A stretch of DNA of 64,000 nucleotides. Source: Piliocolobus tephrosceles (Eukaryota; Chordata; Mammalia; Primates; Cercopithecidae). The translations under genes were made by a program, and so were the position numbers. The stretch spans positions 148,902,095-148,966,094 of the forward strand of contig NC_045438.1 in the NCBI RefSeq assembly GCF_002776525.5, in the 5' to 3' direction. Below are positions 11,429 to 23,690 of this stretch, in pieces (position 1 is the stretch's first letter; each line of letters opens with the position of its first letter). The notes beneath the pieces are model-generated. The model had not been told where the DNA came from, searched no databases, and was given only the letters and a program-made list of their open reading frames with translations.

Positions 11429-11518
11429 TGGTGGTGCGCTTGTAGTCGCAGCTACTCAAAAGGCTGAAGTAAGAAGACGGTTTGAACCCAGAAGTTTGAG
11501 ACTGGCCGTCTGTCTCTA
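11422..11518 (+). mobile_element. Alu-related monomer (FRAM/FLAM-like)
   Basis: Diverged single Alu arm: 'cctggtggtgcgcttgtagt', 'cagctactcaaaaggctgaa', ending in 'ctgtctctaaaaag'. It lacks most of the second half and is older than the AluY lying against it. Confidence 0.7.
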
Positions 11519-12075
11519 AAAAGAATGAGACAATTTTCATATTCTTCAGATGTGAGAAACTTTACTTTTTTTTTTTTCTTAGGTGAATTGTCTCCCCAAA
11601 TTTAAGCAATAAATGATACCACAACTATTTGATGTGTTGTGATGCATGAACAAAGATTTTTTTTTTTTTTTTAGATAAAAAGAACAGTGAAAACAAAACA
11701 CATAAATAACATATTGTAATAAAACCACAGGGCAATTTTACTTATGAATAAATGGAAACATAGAAGATAAAATGAGAAGACTGAATCTAGCAACATATTA
11801 AGAGAAAAAGTAAAATAAAATAAAAAGATTAAAAAAACACATCATGCCAGCAATTTAAAAATGGTTCAATATTAGGAAAAATCCTGAAATAATTCTCACA
11901 TTTTAAACTGGAAGAAAAAAATCATATAAGCTTTCCCACTAATGAAAAACAGCAATGTTTTTTATCCATTCGTTAAAAGAGCACTTCATAAAATAGGAAT
12001 AATAGATATATCATTAACATGAGTCACATTAGATAGATGGAGATCTGATGCTATATGTGCAGAGTAAGAAATTTA

Positions 12076-12418
12076 CAGCCAGAAGTTGGGCATGGTGGCT
12101 CACGCCTGTAGTCCCAGCACTTTGGGAGGCCGAGGCGGGTGGATCACCAGAAGTCACAAGTTCAAGACCAGCCTTGCCAACATGGTGAAACCCTGTCTCT
12201 ACTAAAAATACAAAAATTAGCCAGGCATGGTGGCACACACTTGTAATCCCAACTACTCGGGAGGCTGAGGCAGGAGAATCGCTTGAACCTGGGAGGCAGA
12301 GGTTGCAGTGAGCTGAGATTGTGCCATTGTACTCCAGCCTGGGCAACAAGAGTGAGACTATGTCTCTAAATAAATAAATAAATAAAATAATAATAATAAA
12401 AGAACTTTCCAGCCAGAA
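12076..12418 (+). mobile_element. AluS-type Alu with TSD
   Basis: Body 12085-12366, from 'gttgggcatggtggctcacg' to 'caagagtgagactatgtctc', then a (TAAA)n/(TAA)n tail to about 12401. A perfect 9-bp duplication 'cagccagaa' lies at 12076-12084 and 12410-12418. Confidence 0.95.
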
Positions 12419-12424
12419 AACATA

Positions 12425-12590
12425 GCTTTACATTTCAATCCCTCCATTTGCAGTCTGTGAAACCTTAGGCATGTCATTTTACTCTCTTGGTTTCAGTCAT
12501 TTCATGTTAAAAATAAAGCTAGTAACGACTAAGGAGGATTAACATGATGTAAAATACATGTAAATCATTTAACATATTCATTCAACCTTT
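12425..12590 (+). mobile_element. MIR
   Basis: Diverged MIR core and 3' part: 'gtgaaaccttaggcatgtca', 'ttttactctcttggtttcag', then an 'aaaataaagctagta' block and a 'gtaaatcattta' block in the MIR order. Confidence 0.65.
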
Positions 12591-15500
12591 CATAAATGAT
12601 TGTTTTTTAATACAATATCACCTATTCTAAAGATTTACTCACCCAAACATGGAAAAAAAACAGGAAATACCTGAACACATGCTTAGTTGAAGTCAATAAA
12701 TGTTCAACATTTCCTCCAATTAATCAAGTAGCATGTATGCCTTCTTCTGACGATTTTCTCAGACAAGATCTTCAGCAATAATAAGGTAAAAGGTTCAAAA
12801 GCCTTCTATGGCACATATCGCAACAGAAGGTTGACTCTTTTTTTTTGTTGTCAGTCATATCCATCCAAAAGAAGACACATGTTCTCACGGAATGTTCCCA
12901 AAAACTGTTGGTTTAGAATCCATGATGTTCTCCAGATCGCGGGGCATCATTCACCTTCCTGGAGAAGCTCATCTGTGGAGTCCTCTTCTTTACTCCTCTG
13001 TTTCTCCGGCCTCTTGCTTCTCTAATCAAGCACTCATCATTTATGGAAGGCTGAAGAAGCAGTTAACTTTTTTTTTCTTCTGTAACTCTCTTTGGAAATT
13101 GCAAATTAGTTTCCATAACATAGCTCTGCAATTTTCCTAATTCTGTGATTCTATTTATCTCAAGTGCAGCAATGAGAGGAGGGAGAAGAGGACACCAGCT
13201 CAATCCAGGCATCCATGTTGAGTGCGAACACCTTCACATCTTTATGAATCCCAATCACATGTTTCTGCTTCTTAATAGTTTCTATTTCATTGTGTCATAT
13301 CAATGTGTATAGACACCCTGTCGCATCAATAAGTGTAATCTTTTTTTTAAAGGCCAGTAGGGTTCCAAGGGACTGGGCTTCTGTGAATCTGGAGTCTAAA
13401 ATATGACATTAAAATAAATGCCTTAGATTTCTACTTTAATTCCTTCTAAATATCCACAAATAGTCAATGGATGATTTGTGGTTTTTATCTCTTTGTTCGT
13501 CAGATCGTGCAATGAATAGGTCTTACAAAATTGACATAAGCTAATCTCTTGATATAAACTATGAAGTGTAAACTGCCCACCAACCATCACTTTGGACCAG
13601 AGTACACTTTTTTTTTCTTTTTGTTCTAAGTGCCCCTTTGTGGCATGTGAAATTAGCTTTTTCTGTATTTAAATCAAACTTCTTACATTTCTTGCTCATA
13701 GGCACTTAAGCCATAGATACTCTTGTATGCTAAAATTATTTAAAATTATTTCTTGCTAAAAATTTCAAGCATCCCACATCTGGGGGCTATTAGTAGAAAC
13801 AAATTAGTGGTATCTAAATATATTTTTAAAATTATAAATAGCGGGAAATTTAGGGAGTGCAGAAAAAGTAGAGAGAACCAGATAACAATCATTTATAGTT
13901 CACCATCCAGGGGTAACTACTCTTGACAACTTGTTTCATTTGCTTCCCATGATTTTTGCAATGTACATATTTGAGGTATATGAATATATTTATGCACCTA
14001 TACCTGTCTATTTATAGAGAGAAAGATGGGAAGAGGGACTGTGTGGGTTTTCTCGAACAATAAATCTTAGGTTGCTTTGTTTCACCAGCTCACAAACACA
14101 GGCTAGCTTGTTTAGTATGTCTTTATTATTTTGTTTTATTCAGTTTGCTAATATTTTATGAGGGGCATAGAAAGTCATAGGAATCTGCCCAATAATCTTC
14201 TAAATCTTCTACTGTGTTAATGGACTATTTACCTGGCTCTTTTATGAAAATAGAAGTTAAGATGCTTAGAATTGTATACTTTCTGCATAAAGAAGAGAAA
14301 CATTCCTGACACGTAAGAGCAGACAAATGTTTTATCTAATTCCTGAGCATCAAGACCTCACAAATTTAAGAGCCAGCCCTTAAAGATGATCAAGTTTAGC
14401 TTTCCCACTTTACAGATAAAATTAGTCCATGAAAAGTCTGTGTCTCATTCTTATGGTCTAGTGATTACTCCCTGATGATTTTTAGCTCAAATCTAAAAAT
14501 AAGTTACAGTAAAAGAATGGTTGTGAAGTCCTCTATTTTGTGGAGTTAAGAGAAATCTGCAATGATGTACTAATCAAGAGGTTTATCTGATCTCCAACAT
14601 ACTTTCTTAAGTAACACATTTTTTTCCACCGCCAGTTACCCCTCCCTCCTCTTAGGTTGTCCAACTTCAGTTTATGGGACCACTGAATTAGGAACAGAAT
14701 AGACAGGAACAGAGATATAGGAGAGAGTTAGTCCTGTAGTTGCCCATCAGAGAAAGGCCAGTTGGAGTGGTACAAAGGAAGAATCATTTGTCCTGCCTTT
14801 TGTCTCCTGGTAGTATGGTAGTATGTTTATACACTACTCTACAAAGGATACCTTAAGCAGATAACAAATTTTAATCAAAATTTCCTTAAGGTAAAACCAA
14901 TTTAGGGAGCTATCACCATTTTGTTTGGAATAAAAATAAGTTTTAATTAAAAATTTCTTAAGAAAATACAGAATTTTGAGTGCTGTCATTTTATTGGCAG
15001 TAAGATTTTGTTTTTAATTTTGAAAAATATATGTATTGTCTATGAGAAGAGCTAATTAGAACCTTAAATATTCCTAATTTATTAATAAAATATTTTAATA
15101 TGGTGTAACGTATCTCAGCATTCAAAATATTATCACGTTTTAATAAGGTGGGCACAACTCTCAACTTTCTGTATTTTGTTGAGCAAAACATGCAAAAAAA
15201 AAAGAAACTTTTTGATGATTCTTAATTTAATTCATATTGTGGAGTCTGATAGATGTTCACATGAAATTGTAGGTGGAGAGGAGACCCCAGATAGGAGTTA
15301 ATCAGTCATATTCTATTCTTAATCTTTCCTGTAAAACCAAACTAACAGGGCAATAAATTATTATATAACCATTCAAGAATTTCATGAACATATGACTAAA
15401 AGAAGAATGTCTCCTCCATTCTCCCCTAATTTTTTTTCTAAAAAAATTATCTATGTTATATGATTGGTCTTATTTCCTTTTAGAATAGCTAGAATGTGTG

Positions 15501-15774
15501 TTAGACTGTTTGTGAAATATACTTAAATGTTAGTCTTAATGATGACACCATTAAAAAATTTTAAATCCACTATTTGGGAATTGATTAAAATTTATATTAA
15601 GATTCTGTTCCAAATGGTATGTAGAAAAAGCTTGCTAAAAATAAATCTTATAAACAGGTTTTCAACTGGTATGTATTCCCCCAAATAATAGGCCATCTTC
15701 TTTCCCCCAAAGCGCTTTGTACTTCGACTACATGGTATATAGGATGGCATTTTTGTAAATATTTGTTTATTTCC
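12591..15774. other. Unassigned AT-rich sequence
   Basis: More than 3 kb with no confident gene or repeat. Weak old-L2/L1M-like texture near 13840-14040. The 64- and 82-codon frames at 12831-13140 overlap each other in different frames and are rejected as genes. Confidence 0.45.
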
Positions 15775-15905
15775 TTTTCTCTTCTGCTGGACTGAGCTGC
15801 TTGAGGACCTAAACAACCTCTTAGTCATCTTTTTGTTCTTATGACCTAGCATAGTGCCTAATACAAAGTAAGCATTCAATATGCGTTGATATACTCGAAT
15901 TAAAT
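15775..15905 (+). mobile_element. L2 3' end
   Basis: 'gactgagctgcttgaggacc', 'cctagcatagtgcctaatac' and 'aaagtaagcattcaatatgc' follow the L2 3' end order. A 120-codon minus-strand frame over this stretch is antisense to the repeat and not a gene. Confidence 0.7.
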
Positions 15906-16064
15906 GGTCATATTCAAGTACTTTGGAAATAACCATATAAATATAAAACACCATAATTCAGTAAGCAGACACAACTCTTATAAGCTGGTGCTTTGATATG
16001 TTAATATAAAACAATTCTTATCTATTCATCACAAAAGAGGGATAATTTGATATCAGATAGATCA

Positions 16065-16200
16065 GGCATCCATGTTGGCATTTATCAGCTGTGTAACTGT
16101 GGACAAATTAGCCAGCCACTATGAATCTTAGTTATCTCATATATGAAATATAACTGTTAACTGTGCCCTGCAGATCTATAAGGATTAAATGAACAAATTT
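16065..16200 (+). mobile_element. MIR
   Basis: 'tcagctgtgtaactgtggac', 'ttagttatctcatatatgaa' and 'ataaggattaaatgaacaaa' match the MIR order (splice-like core, then the 'CTCATATGTGAAA'-type block, then 'GATTAAATGA'). Confidence 0.72.
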
Positions 16201-17114
16201 ACATTTTGTATAAATATAATTATTTACATGAAATATAATCATTCACCCTTTACATGTTCATTTAATATTTGCCATATTACAAGTTCTCAGTAAAGGTTAA
16301 AAGTTGGACATTCCACTTGCATCTCCAGGTTAAATCTTTAACTCTTGCCTTGTTTTTTGTTTTTTAATACATGTTTTTGGCGAAAGGTTAGTAATTAAAA
16401 CATTCAAATGTCATATTAAAACTACTCTTCATATAGGCATTCTTCATTTTATATATAAGCTTTATAGACAGATATTATATATGTGTGTGTATAAATGTCG
16501 ACACACTACATACATATTTCGTGTAGGACCATATTATATTTATTATTATTTTTGATGTTTTCTCACACAAGACTATACCTCCTGTAGTTTTTTTAAGAGC
16601 TGCATAGCACTGCATAGACTAGATGTATAACTTTTTTAAAAACCACCTCTCTTTAGTGACTATTTTGGTTATTTCTCCACTCCAAGATTATTAAAAATTC
16701 CTATGTTTTCTTCTATTTTTTATATTTTGAATTTTTAAAGTACACCTATACATCCTCAGACATTCACTTTTGTGCATGCTGAAATGTCTAACTAGTAGAA
16801 GGGCTATGCATTATTCTATGTCACTCTTGTTCTTGTTTTATAACTAGTGTGTGTGTATGTTTAAGAAACATGGAGAGACCCATTATCTAGCAGTCATGTT
16901 GTTGTGGATTAATACCTGCTAGTTTGATTTAGGCCATCAAATATATTTTTGTTATTAAATGGTGAATTGCCTTTAATTAATTGAAATAAGATTGTCAGAA
17001 TGATGCCAGCATGAACTGTGAAGCCAAATTATAACTTAGAACAAAAAAATCTTAATAATGTAAACATTTCAACAAGAACCAAATTAAATTCTTTTCCTTA
17101 GATGTATTTCTTCA
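16201..17114. other. Unassigned AT-rich sequence
   Basis: No gene seen. The stretch 16540-16860 looks like a very old, diverged LINE 3' region, but I cannot name it. Confidence 0.4.
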
Positions 17115-17396
17115 GCTGGGTGCAGTGGCTCATGCCTGTAATCCCAGCACTTTGGGAGGCTGAGGTGGGCAGATCACCTGAGGTCAGGAGTTGGAGACCA
17201 GCCTGGCCAACATGGTGAAAACTTATCTCTACTAAAAATACAAAAAATTAGCTGGGAGGGCTGGTGCATGCCTGTAATCCCAGTTACCTAGGAGGCTAAG
17301 GTAGGAGAATCACTTGAACTCAGGAGGCAGAGGTTGCAGTGAGCTGAGATCTCGCCACTGCACTCTAGCCTGAGCGACAGAGTGAGACTCTGTCTT

Positions 17397-17411
<15 letters not shown>
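17115..17411 (+). mobile_element. AluS-type Alu
   Basis: Forward Alu from 'gctgggtgcagtggctcatg' to 'gagcgacagagtgagactct', with an A-tail to 17411 that has evolved into a TA-rich repeat. Confidence 0.95.
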
Positions 17412-17428
<17 letters not shown>

Positions 17429-17469
17429 TAAAATATATAATATATAAAATACATATTATATATATATTA
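17412..17469. repeat. (TA)n microsatellite from an Alu tail
   Basis: TATATA units interspersed with AAATATATAATATATAAA, directly continuing the A-tail of the Alu at 17115. Confidence 0.9.
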
Positions 17470-18002
17470 GTGTTTCTTCTATATGAATGTGTATGTATAT
17501 ATGCTTCTGATGACGCAAATGAAGCAAATGTTCCATTATGTATTGAGGCTTCTAGAGAATTTTTTCTTTAAATACCTACTTTAGAAATTACTTCTATTTT
17601 CATACTGCAAACTCTTTGTTATCCCAGAAAATAGAGAACAATTTTATACAGATTATTGAAAAACCACAGTTTATCAAAGAAACTTTTTTGAACCAATATA
17701 TTCTATAAGCATTGCTAATGAAGAGGAAAAAGGAGATTTACATTTTTTTTCTTTCTGTGAATGTATGATCCATAGTATAATAGCCAATATTCTATAGAAT
17801 AGTGAAAGTGAAGCTAAGCTCCCAGTCAACTCTTAGACTGGATTCAGCCTCTGAGTAACTTCACAGTGGCTGAACCAGAGCTTTCAACAAGGAGCTTTAT
17901 GTGGAAAAGGCTGGAAATTTACTTTGAAATTTATGAAAGAAAACCTTCCAAATAGAAAAAGGTAAAGCAGATCTCAGACTGCCTTTGTGTGTGTGTGAGC
18001 AA

Positions 18003-18308
18003 AATGATACATTATTATTATTATTATTTTGAGACCAAGTTTTGCTTTTGTTGCCTCTGCTGGAGTGCAGTGGCGTGATCTCAGCTCACTGCAACCTCCA
18101 CCTCCCAGGTTCAAGCAATTCTCCTGCCTCAGTCTCCCATTAGCTGAGATCACATGTGCCCACCACCACTCCCAGCTATTGTTTTTGTATTTTTAGTAGA
18201 GATAGGCTGATCTTGAACTCCTGACCTCAGGTGATCTGCCCACCTTGGCCTCCCAATGTGCTGGGATTATAGGCATGAGCCACCATGCCCAGCCAATGAT
18301 ACATTATT
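18003..18308 (-). mobile_element. Alu with perfect 14-bp TSD
   Basis: Reverse Alu body about 18029-18294 with an (ATT)n tail at 18010-18028. The duplication 'aatgatacattatt' is perfect at 18003-18016 and 18295-18308. The central region is slightly shortened ('agtagagataggctgatctt'). Confidence 0.95.
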
Positions 18309-19310
18309 TTTCTAGGGACAGAGTGCACTAGGAACTTACACAATGGATAGGCAACATTCTAAGAATGAGAAATTGTATTTCATAAATCTCTCTAGAGACT
18401 ACTGCAGAATCATGTGCCCTGAAACAGTCTTTTCATATGTCTTCTGTTTTTCACGAAAACGTATTTCTGGACTCCTACAAAAAGAGGTGACATTTTATGT
18501 TCTCCATCAAAGATTCTCTTGGAAAGTTATTTTATAGTTTGTCTCTTAGACCCAAAGAGTTTTTTTTTTTTTTCTTTTTGCTTCACACAGGACTCATATC
18601 TTTTATAAAAGATGGAGAGAAGGTGGACTGGGTTATTCAGGGTTTGGGGAATGAGTAAGAGAGTAATTTAAAGTTTTTCTTTTTATCACCAGAGTTCTCT
18701 CTTTATCCCTCTAAAGTACAAAAGCCCAAACTGAAGAATGATTTTTCCATTAGGGGATATGAAATATACCAGGGCCTGCCTCCACACTGTCTTACTTCTG
18801 CATGCGCTTCTAACTACTCCATGTGTACATATTAGTTGCCAGCTATATTAGTTTCTAGCTCATACTTGTAGTGATAGAAAATGCCTGGCAAGCGTGACAT
18901 CAACTCTTGACCTGCAAGTCATCATTAATATATCAAACCACTTTTTCTCTCTGAGCTCAAGAGCGTGAATCAAGCAGCTATTACAAATCAATAAGCACTG
19001 TCATAGTAGATAAAATCTGATCATCTGAGCCCTTGATTTCAATCAGCCACCATTCTTCTGTCAAGGAACAAAAGGCTAAAAATTGTAATGCAAGACGAAC
19101 TTCTGAATCTAGAGGAAAACCTCAGGAGTGATCTTTCTGTCACCTAAAACTTTCTAAGCATCAGTTCCCTCAGGTAATAACAAGTGTTGGTGTATATCTT
19201 CTCACACCTCCTTTGCAGCCTACAATTGTACAAAAAGGCTAAGACATTAGGCCAAGAAAATATTATCCTTTGTGGGTAAGGATAATTATAAGTGACAACC
19301 GTAAATGTGC
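18309..19310. other. Unassigned sequence
   Basis: No gene or repeat recognised. It contains a T-run at 18560-18574. Confidence 0.45.
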
Positions 19311-19835
19311 TGTTCAGTAGAACTTTCTGTGATGAAGATAATGATGTCTGCAGTCTATCATAGTAGCTGCTAGCTATTGAGCACTTGAAATGTGATTACT
19401 GCAAAAGCAACTGAGGAAATACATTTTTAACTTTATTTAATTTTAAATAATTTAAATTTAAATAGCCATGTATCATTACAGATTGAGTATCCCTTATCCA
19501 AAATGCTTGAGACTAGAAATATTTCCAGTTTCAACTTTTTTTGAATTTTAGAATATTTATACTGAGATACATCGGGGTTGAGACCCAAGTCAAAACACAA
19601 AATTCATTTATGTTTCATATGCATCTTATACATGTAAGCTGAAGGTAATTTTATATAATATTTTTAATAATTTTGTGCATGAAACCAAGTTTGTGTACAT
19701 GTGGTATGTAATTTCCCACTGACATTGTAATGTCAGTGCCCAAAAGGTTTTGAATTTTGGAGCATTTCAGAGTTTGGATTGTCACATTAAGAATGTTCAA
19801 CTCATGGTAGCTACAATATTGGACGGGGAAAGTCT
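19311..19835. mobile_element. hAT-type DNA transposon, split by Tigger
   Basis: Left part 19311-19478 contains 'cagtagaactttctgtgatg', 'ctattgagcacttgaaatgt', 'gcaactgaggaaatacattt' and an 'aatttaaatttaaatagcca' end. The right part 19807-19835 contains 'ggtagctacaatattggac', the complementary terminal block. Together they make a non-autonomous hAT-Charlie-like element of MER type, interrupted by the Tigger copy. A second, uninterrupted relative lies at 59868-60035. Confidence 0.65.
19479..19806 (+). mobile_element. Tigger-like non-autonomous DNA transposon
   Basis: It begins 'cagattgagtatcccttatc' and ends with a matching inverted terminal block ('aagaatgttcaactcatg'). The interior holds 'gacccaagtcaaaacacaaa', 'tttatgtttcatatgcatct' and 'ttaataattttgtgcatgaa'. 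This order is typical of a Tigger (pogo-group) MITE of about 330 bp. TA bases adjoin both ends, as expected for its target. Confidence 0.72.
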
Positions 19836-20248
19836 ATAAAACACTTCCATAGAAAGAATCTATTTTATCGTATGATTGAGAGTTAGTGTTCTGACTAAAC
19901 TGTGTGTTTCTCTCTCTAGTATAAGTTTATTTAAAATGTGTGCTATGAAAGAAATAAATATAAAACTTCCAATGTGGAATGCTTTAGAAGTGTGTGGAAA
20001 GGCTGGATGATGTAATTTAAAAAATTATGAAATATAGAAACATGGACTGGCCCATAATAAATTCCTCATGTGAACTTACAAAATAGAGACATGATATTTG
20101 TTGTAGATATTCTAGTCATTATAAATGTATATGCAAGAATCTTTTTATAAGCTGTGAGATCCTACTTTTTAAGTGGAAACTCTATCTTTTGCAGTTTTCT
20201 TCTTACATCATTTGGCACACAGTAAATATTAAAAAATTTTTGTTTTGT

Positions 20249-20395
20249 AAAAGAATGAACAGAGCAGTAAGTCACCGAGGCACGTGTATACCTACGTAAC
20301 AAACCTGCAAGTTCTGCAAATGTACCTCAGAACTTAAAGTATAATAAAAAAAAAATTCAATTACATGTTAAAAAAAAATAAAAGAATGAACAGAG
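20249..20395 (+). mobile_element. L1 3' end with 16-bp TSD and double A-tail
   Basis: Only about 80 bp of L1PA-type 3' end (20265-20345), ending 'aacttaaagtataata'. It is followed by an A-run (20346-20355), 14 bp of other sequence (20356-20369) and a second A-run (20370-20379). The 16-bp duplication 'aaaagaatgaacagag' is perfect at 20249-20264 and 20380-20395, so the whole block including the 14 bp inserted as one unit. Confidence 0.92.
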
Positions 20396-21160
20396 TTTGT
20401 CAGGTTCTAGTACCCAGATGAAACATCTCTCACCTTTGCTGAGAACAGTGATAAACAGAAAAGGAAAGAAGGGTTCTTTAACAAGTCATCACTTTCTTGC
20501 TGTAAAATTGCTCTGGGGTAATCAACACAGAGAAAGAAACACAAAAGAAATTATAACACATAGCATTTCTTAGCACCCTTTTCTCCCAAAAGTCATATCA
20601 AATTGTAACCACTTAATTGGTATTTGGTTGTTAGGCTATTTCTGTCCTGTGTGTGTGAGTATAGAAATTCCAAGTGACTCTACTTCTTAACTTAAAATGA
20701 ACTAAGTATATGTGTTGCCTTCACATTGGGTTCTTGGTTAGTCTTCAACAGGTGTTGCTGAAAAAAAGTTAACACCAGATGATTAAACAGAAAATGTTTC
20801 TTGTGATTGTTTACATCAGGAAGGATGTCTCCTGCAGTTAATTTTCTTGAGAGGTTATACATTAGTCTAGAAGTCCTGCATTCTGGACCTATAATGACAG
20901 TCGTGGCATGCTTAAGTACTGACACAGAAATCCTTTTTTATTCTACCTTAATTAACGTAGCAAAATTATGAAAAATTATCAGAGTAGGATTTTCTGATAA
21001 CCCCCCAGCTTTCTATCAATGGTGACTGTCAAGACTCATAAGTCAATTTAGAAGGACTGACTCTTGTTCTTGATCACAGAGTAACATACGGATCTTTGAC
21101 ATTCTCTAACAGACCACTTTGTAACGTCTTTTGTCTGTATCATCCTTTTTCTTTTCTTTC
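20396..21160. other. Unassigned sequence
   Basis: No gene or repeat recognised. Minus-strand frame 20692-20925 is taken as chance. Confidence 0.45.
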
Positions 21161-21162
21161 TT

Positions 21163-21290
21163 TTTATTTTTTTAGAGCCAGAATCTTGCTATGTTGCCCA
21201 GGCTAAACTTGAACTCCTGTGATCAAGGGATTCTCCTACCTTAGACTCTTGAGTAGCTGGGACTATGGGCATGTGTCACTGTGACTGGCT
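21163..21290 (-). mobile_element. Alu monomer (FLAM/AluJ-like), old
   Basis: Reverse-strand diverged Alu left arm: 'cttgctatgttgcccaggct', 'gattctcctaccttagactc', 'gagtagctgggactatgggc'. One arm only. Confidence 0.78.
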
Positions 21291-21417
21291 TATATTATTA
21301 TCCTTGTATCCTCACCTTAAATTCCAGGACAAGACCCTTCCCATCTAGCTAAAAAATATTCCTGGTTGGTTTCCATGTGATGTCACCAGCACATGTGATA
21401 TAGAAATCTATAACAAT

Positions 21418-21483
21418 AAAAAAGTCATATGTATGGCAAATAATGTGACTTTCAAAAAAGTCATATTTATGGCAAATAATTCA
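21418..21483. repeat. Tandem duplication, 36-bp period
   Basis: Two near-identical copies of 'aaagtcatat' followed by 'ggcaaataat', starting at 21421 and about 21457. One pair of mismatches lies in the middle ('gtatgg' versus 'ttatgg'). Confidence 0.85.
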
Positions 21484-22286
21484 TGTTGACAATAAATGAA
21501 TAACTAATGCTAAGTAGCTAGATAGCTAAATAGCATGTGAATAGCTTATGATAGGACATTTCTCGATCCTCCAGATCTTTCGCCTGGTATCAGATGCAAA
21601 CCAATATGAAATGTCACATGGTAAAATATGTGCCCTTTTATCAGTTTGTAGCTGTGTGTTAGAAAGATCTTGTATCATCAAAACTTTCCAAGGAAGTTAC
21701 ATAATATAATTGGGTATTAATAATGACAGATGGCTGAGAACCTGAGTATTTTAAATTGCTTTCTCTGATTGGTAAAGGTATCACAGATAACAAAGAAGGT
21801 TTCAGCACTGTGTTGTGGTGGTATAATTCAGGGGTCAGACTCACACTTGGACAGAAGTCTTAAAATGGGCTCATGGTCAGTTTAAATTAAATACCATGAA
21901 TGCTAACATACTCATGAAACTTCTTGTCTCCAATTTTTACAGCAGGGATTCCTCAATTTTTGTTTGTCTCTATGTTTTAGATGACACTGTAAGCGGTTGG
22001 TGTCCCAGTGCCATCTGGCACATAATAGCAAACACAGATCCACTACCATCTGGTGAAACGCCAGTAGAACGAAGCAGTGGTTTCATTTCATCATAATGTG
22101 CTAACACATGGGAGTAAAGATGAGGCTGACATGATGGAAAATGTCTTCGTATTGGTGAGTTCAATATTGGAAAATGCCTACTCCAAATCATGGGGCTAGC
22201 CTTGGGAATATTTGAAGGCTTTCTTTGGTGTGTGTAGAGTAAGGTCATCTTGGCTTTGTATTTGTTATTTTGGTTGGTGGTTGTAG

Positions 22287-22917
22287 TAGGTTTCTATTGC
22301 TGTGATACAAATGACCACAAATTTAGTGGCTTCTAACAGCACCTGTTGTTTCTGTTGGTCAGAAGTCTGGATGCAGTATGGCTCAGCTGGTTTCTCTGCT
22401 TAGGGTTGCACCAGAGTAAAATCAAGATGGCAGAGCTGCATTCTTTTCTGGAGGCACTGGGGAAGAATCCACACCCAGGTTCATTCAGGTGGTTGACAGA
22501 ATTTGGGTCCTTGTGGTTGTGAGATCCTGGCCCCTGTTTTCTTGCTGGCTGTAGTCCAGGGGCAGCCCTCAGCTCCCAGAGATCTCCCTGCTGCCCTTGC
22601 ATGTTGTCCCCTATATCTTAGAATCAGGAATGGATGTGGTGTCAAATCCTGCTCAAACTTGGTGTCTCTCTGACCTTCCTTTCTGTTGTATCTCTCGACT
22701 CTAGCCAGGGCAAGCTTTCTTTTAAATGCTCATGTGATTAGATGGGGCCAACCCAGGCAATTCAGGATAATCTCCCTATTTTAAGATTCTTAACCTTAAT
22801 TATACCTGCAAAGGCCCTTTTGCTGTGTAGGATAATGTATCAACAGGTTCCAGGCATTAGGGCTGAACATCTTTGGAGGGGGTGCCCATTATTTTGCCAA
22901 CCACAGTGACAATCAGG
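22287..22917 (-). mobile_element. MLT1-like MaLR LTR, reverse
   Basis: Begins with the reversed MLT1-type end ('tttctattgctgtgatacaa', 'cacaaatttagtggcttcta'). It continues 'tggtcagaagtctggatgca', 'ttctctgcttagggttgcac', and 'gataatctccctattttaag', and ends near 'gcccattattttgcc'. This is the order seen in a common old LTR. The exact subfamily is uncertain. Confidence 0.6.
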
Positions 22918-23460
22918 ATTAATAGTTTCTTATTCACTATATATTATTAGTAATAGCTTTTGAACTGCATTATTATTATTATTAACTGTACTTTAAGAGA
23001 GTTTTAGTTCTTTCTGTATCTCTCTTGCTTTCTCTCTCTCTAATTCTCTTTCACTTAGATACCTGGAATACTGAAAGAAAAGAGCTTTCCTTTTACTTCC
23101 TATAGGATTCCCCCCCGCCGCCCCATATTTTCTAATTAAGTACAACTTGGACGTTTATTATTATATCTGGGAAACCTGAAAAGCATGGTCTTTATGAAGT
23201 AAGCCTTCCAAGGCAAAGGAAATTATACACTTAATGTGATTAACTAAAAACGTCGCTGGATGTGAAGGTGATGCCTTTATTATATCCATTGTTACAGTAT
23301 TTAATTTTTTAAAAAACAGAACAAATTTAGTAAAGGTTTCCATATTTGTAAATATAACCAGATGCTAACTGCCTGTAGGCATGGGTTATGACAGCTGCTT
23401 AAATTCCTCTTCATAGTTCATGTTAGTGTCAACAAAGTCTTATCTTTGAAATTAGGACGG
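22918..23460. other. Unassigned sequence
   Basis: No gene or repeat recognised. A C-rich 'ccccccgccgcccc' patch lies at about 23109-23123. Confidence 0.45.
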
Positions 23461-23461
23461 T

Positions 23462-23690
23462 GCACTTTGGGAGGAGGTCAAGAGATCGAGACCATCCTGG
23501 CCAACATGGTGAAACCCCATCTCTACTAAAAATACAAAAATTAGCTGGCCGTGGTGGCGGGCGCCTGTAGTCCCAGCTACTCGGGAGACTGAGGCAGGAG
23601 AATCACTTGAATCCAGGAGGTGGAGGTTGCAGTGAGCCGAGATCATGCCACTGTACTCCAGCCTAGGCCCCAAGAGCGAGACTCCATTTC
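23462..23690 (+). mobile_element. Alu, 5'-truncated with internal deletion
   Basis: It starts mid-arm at 'gcactttgggagg' and then jumps straight to 'aggtcaagagatcgag', missing about 18 bp between two GAGG strings. It then runs normally to 'gagcgagactccat'. In place of a normal A-tail there is a C-rich stretch, 23691-23716. Confidence 0.9.
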
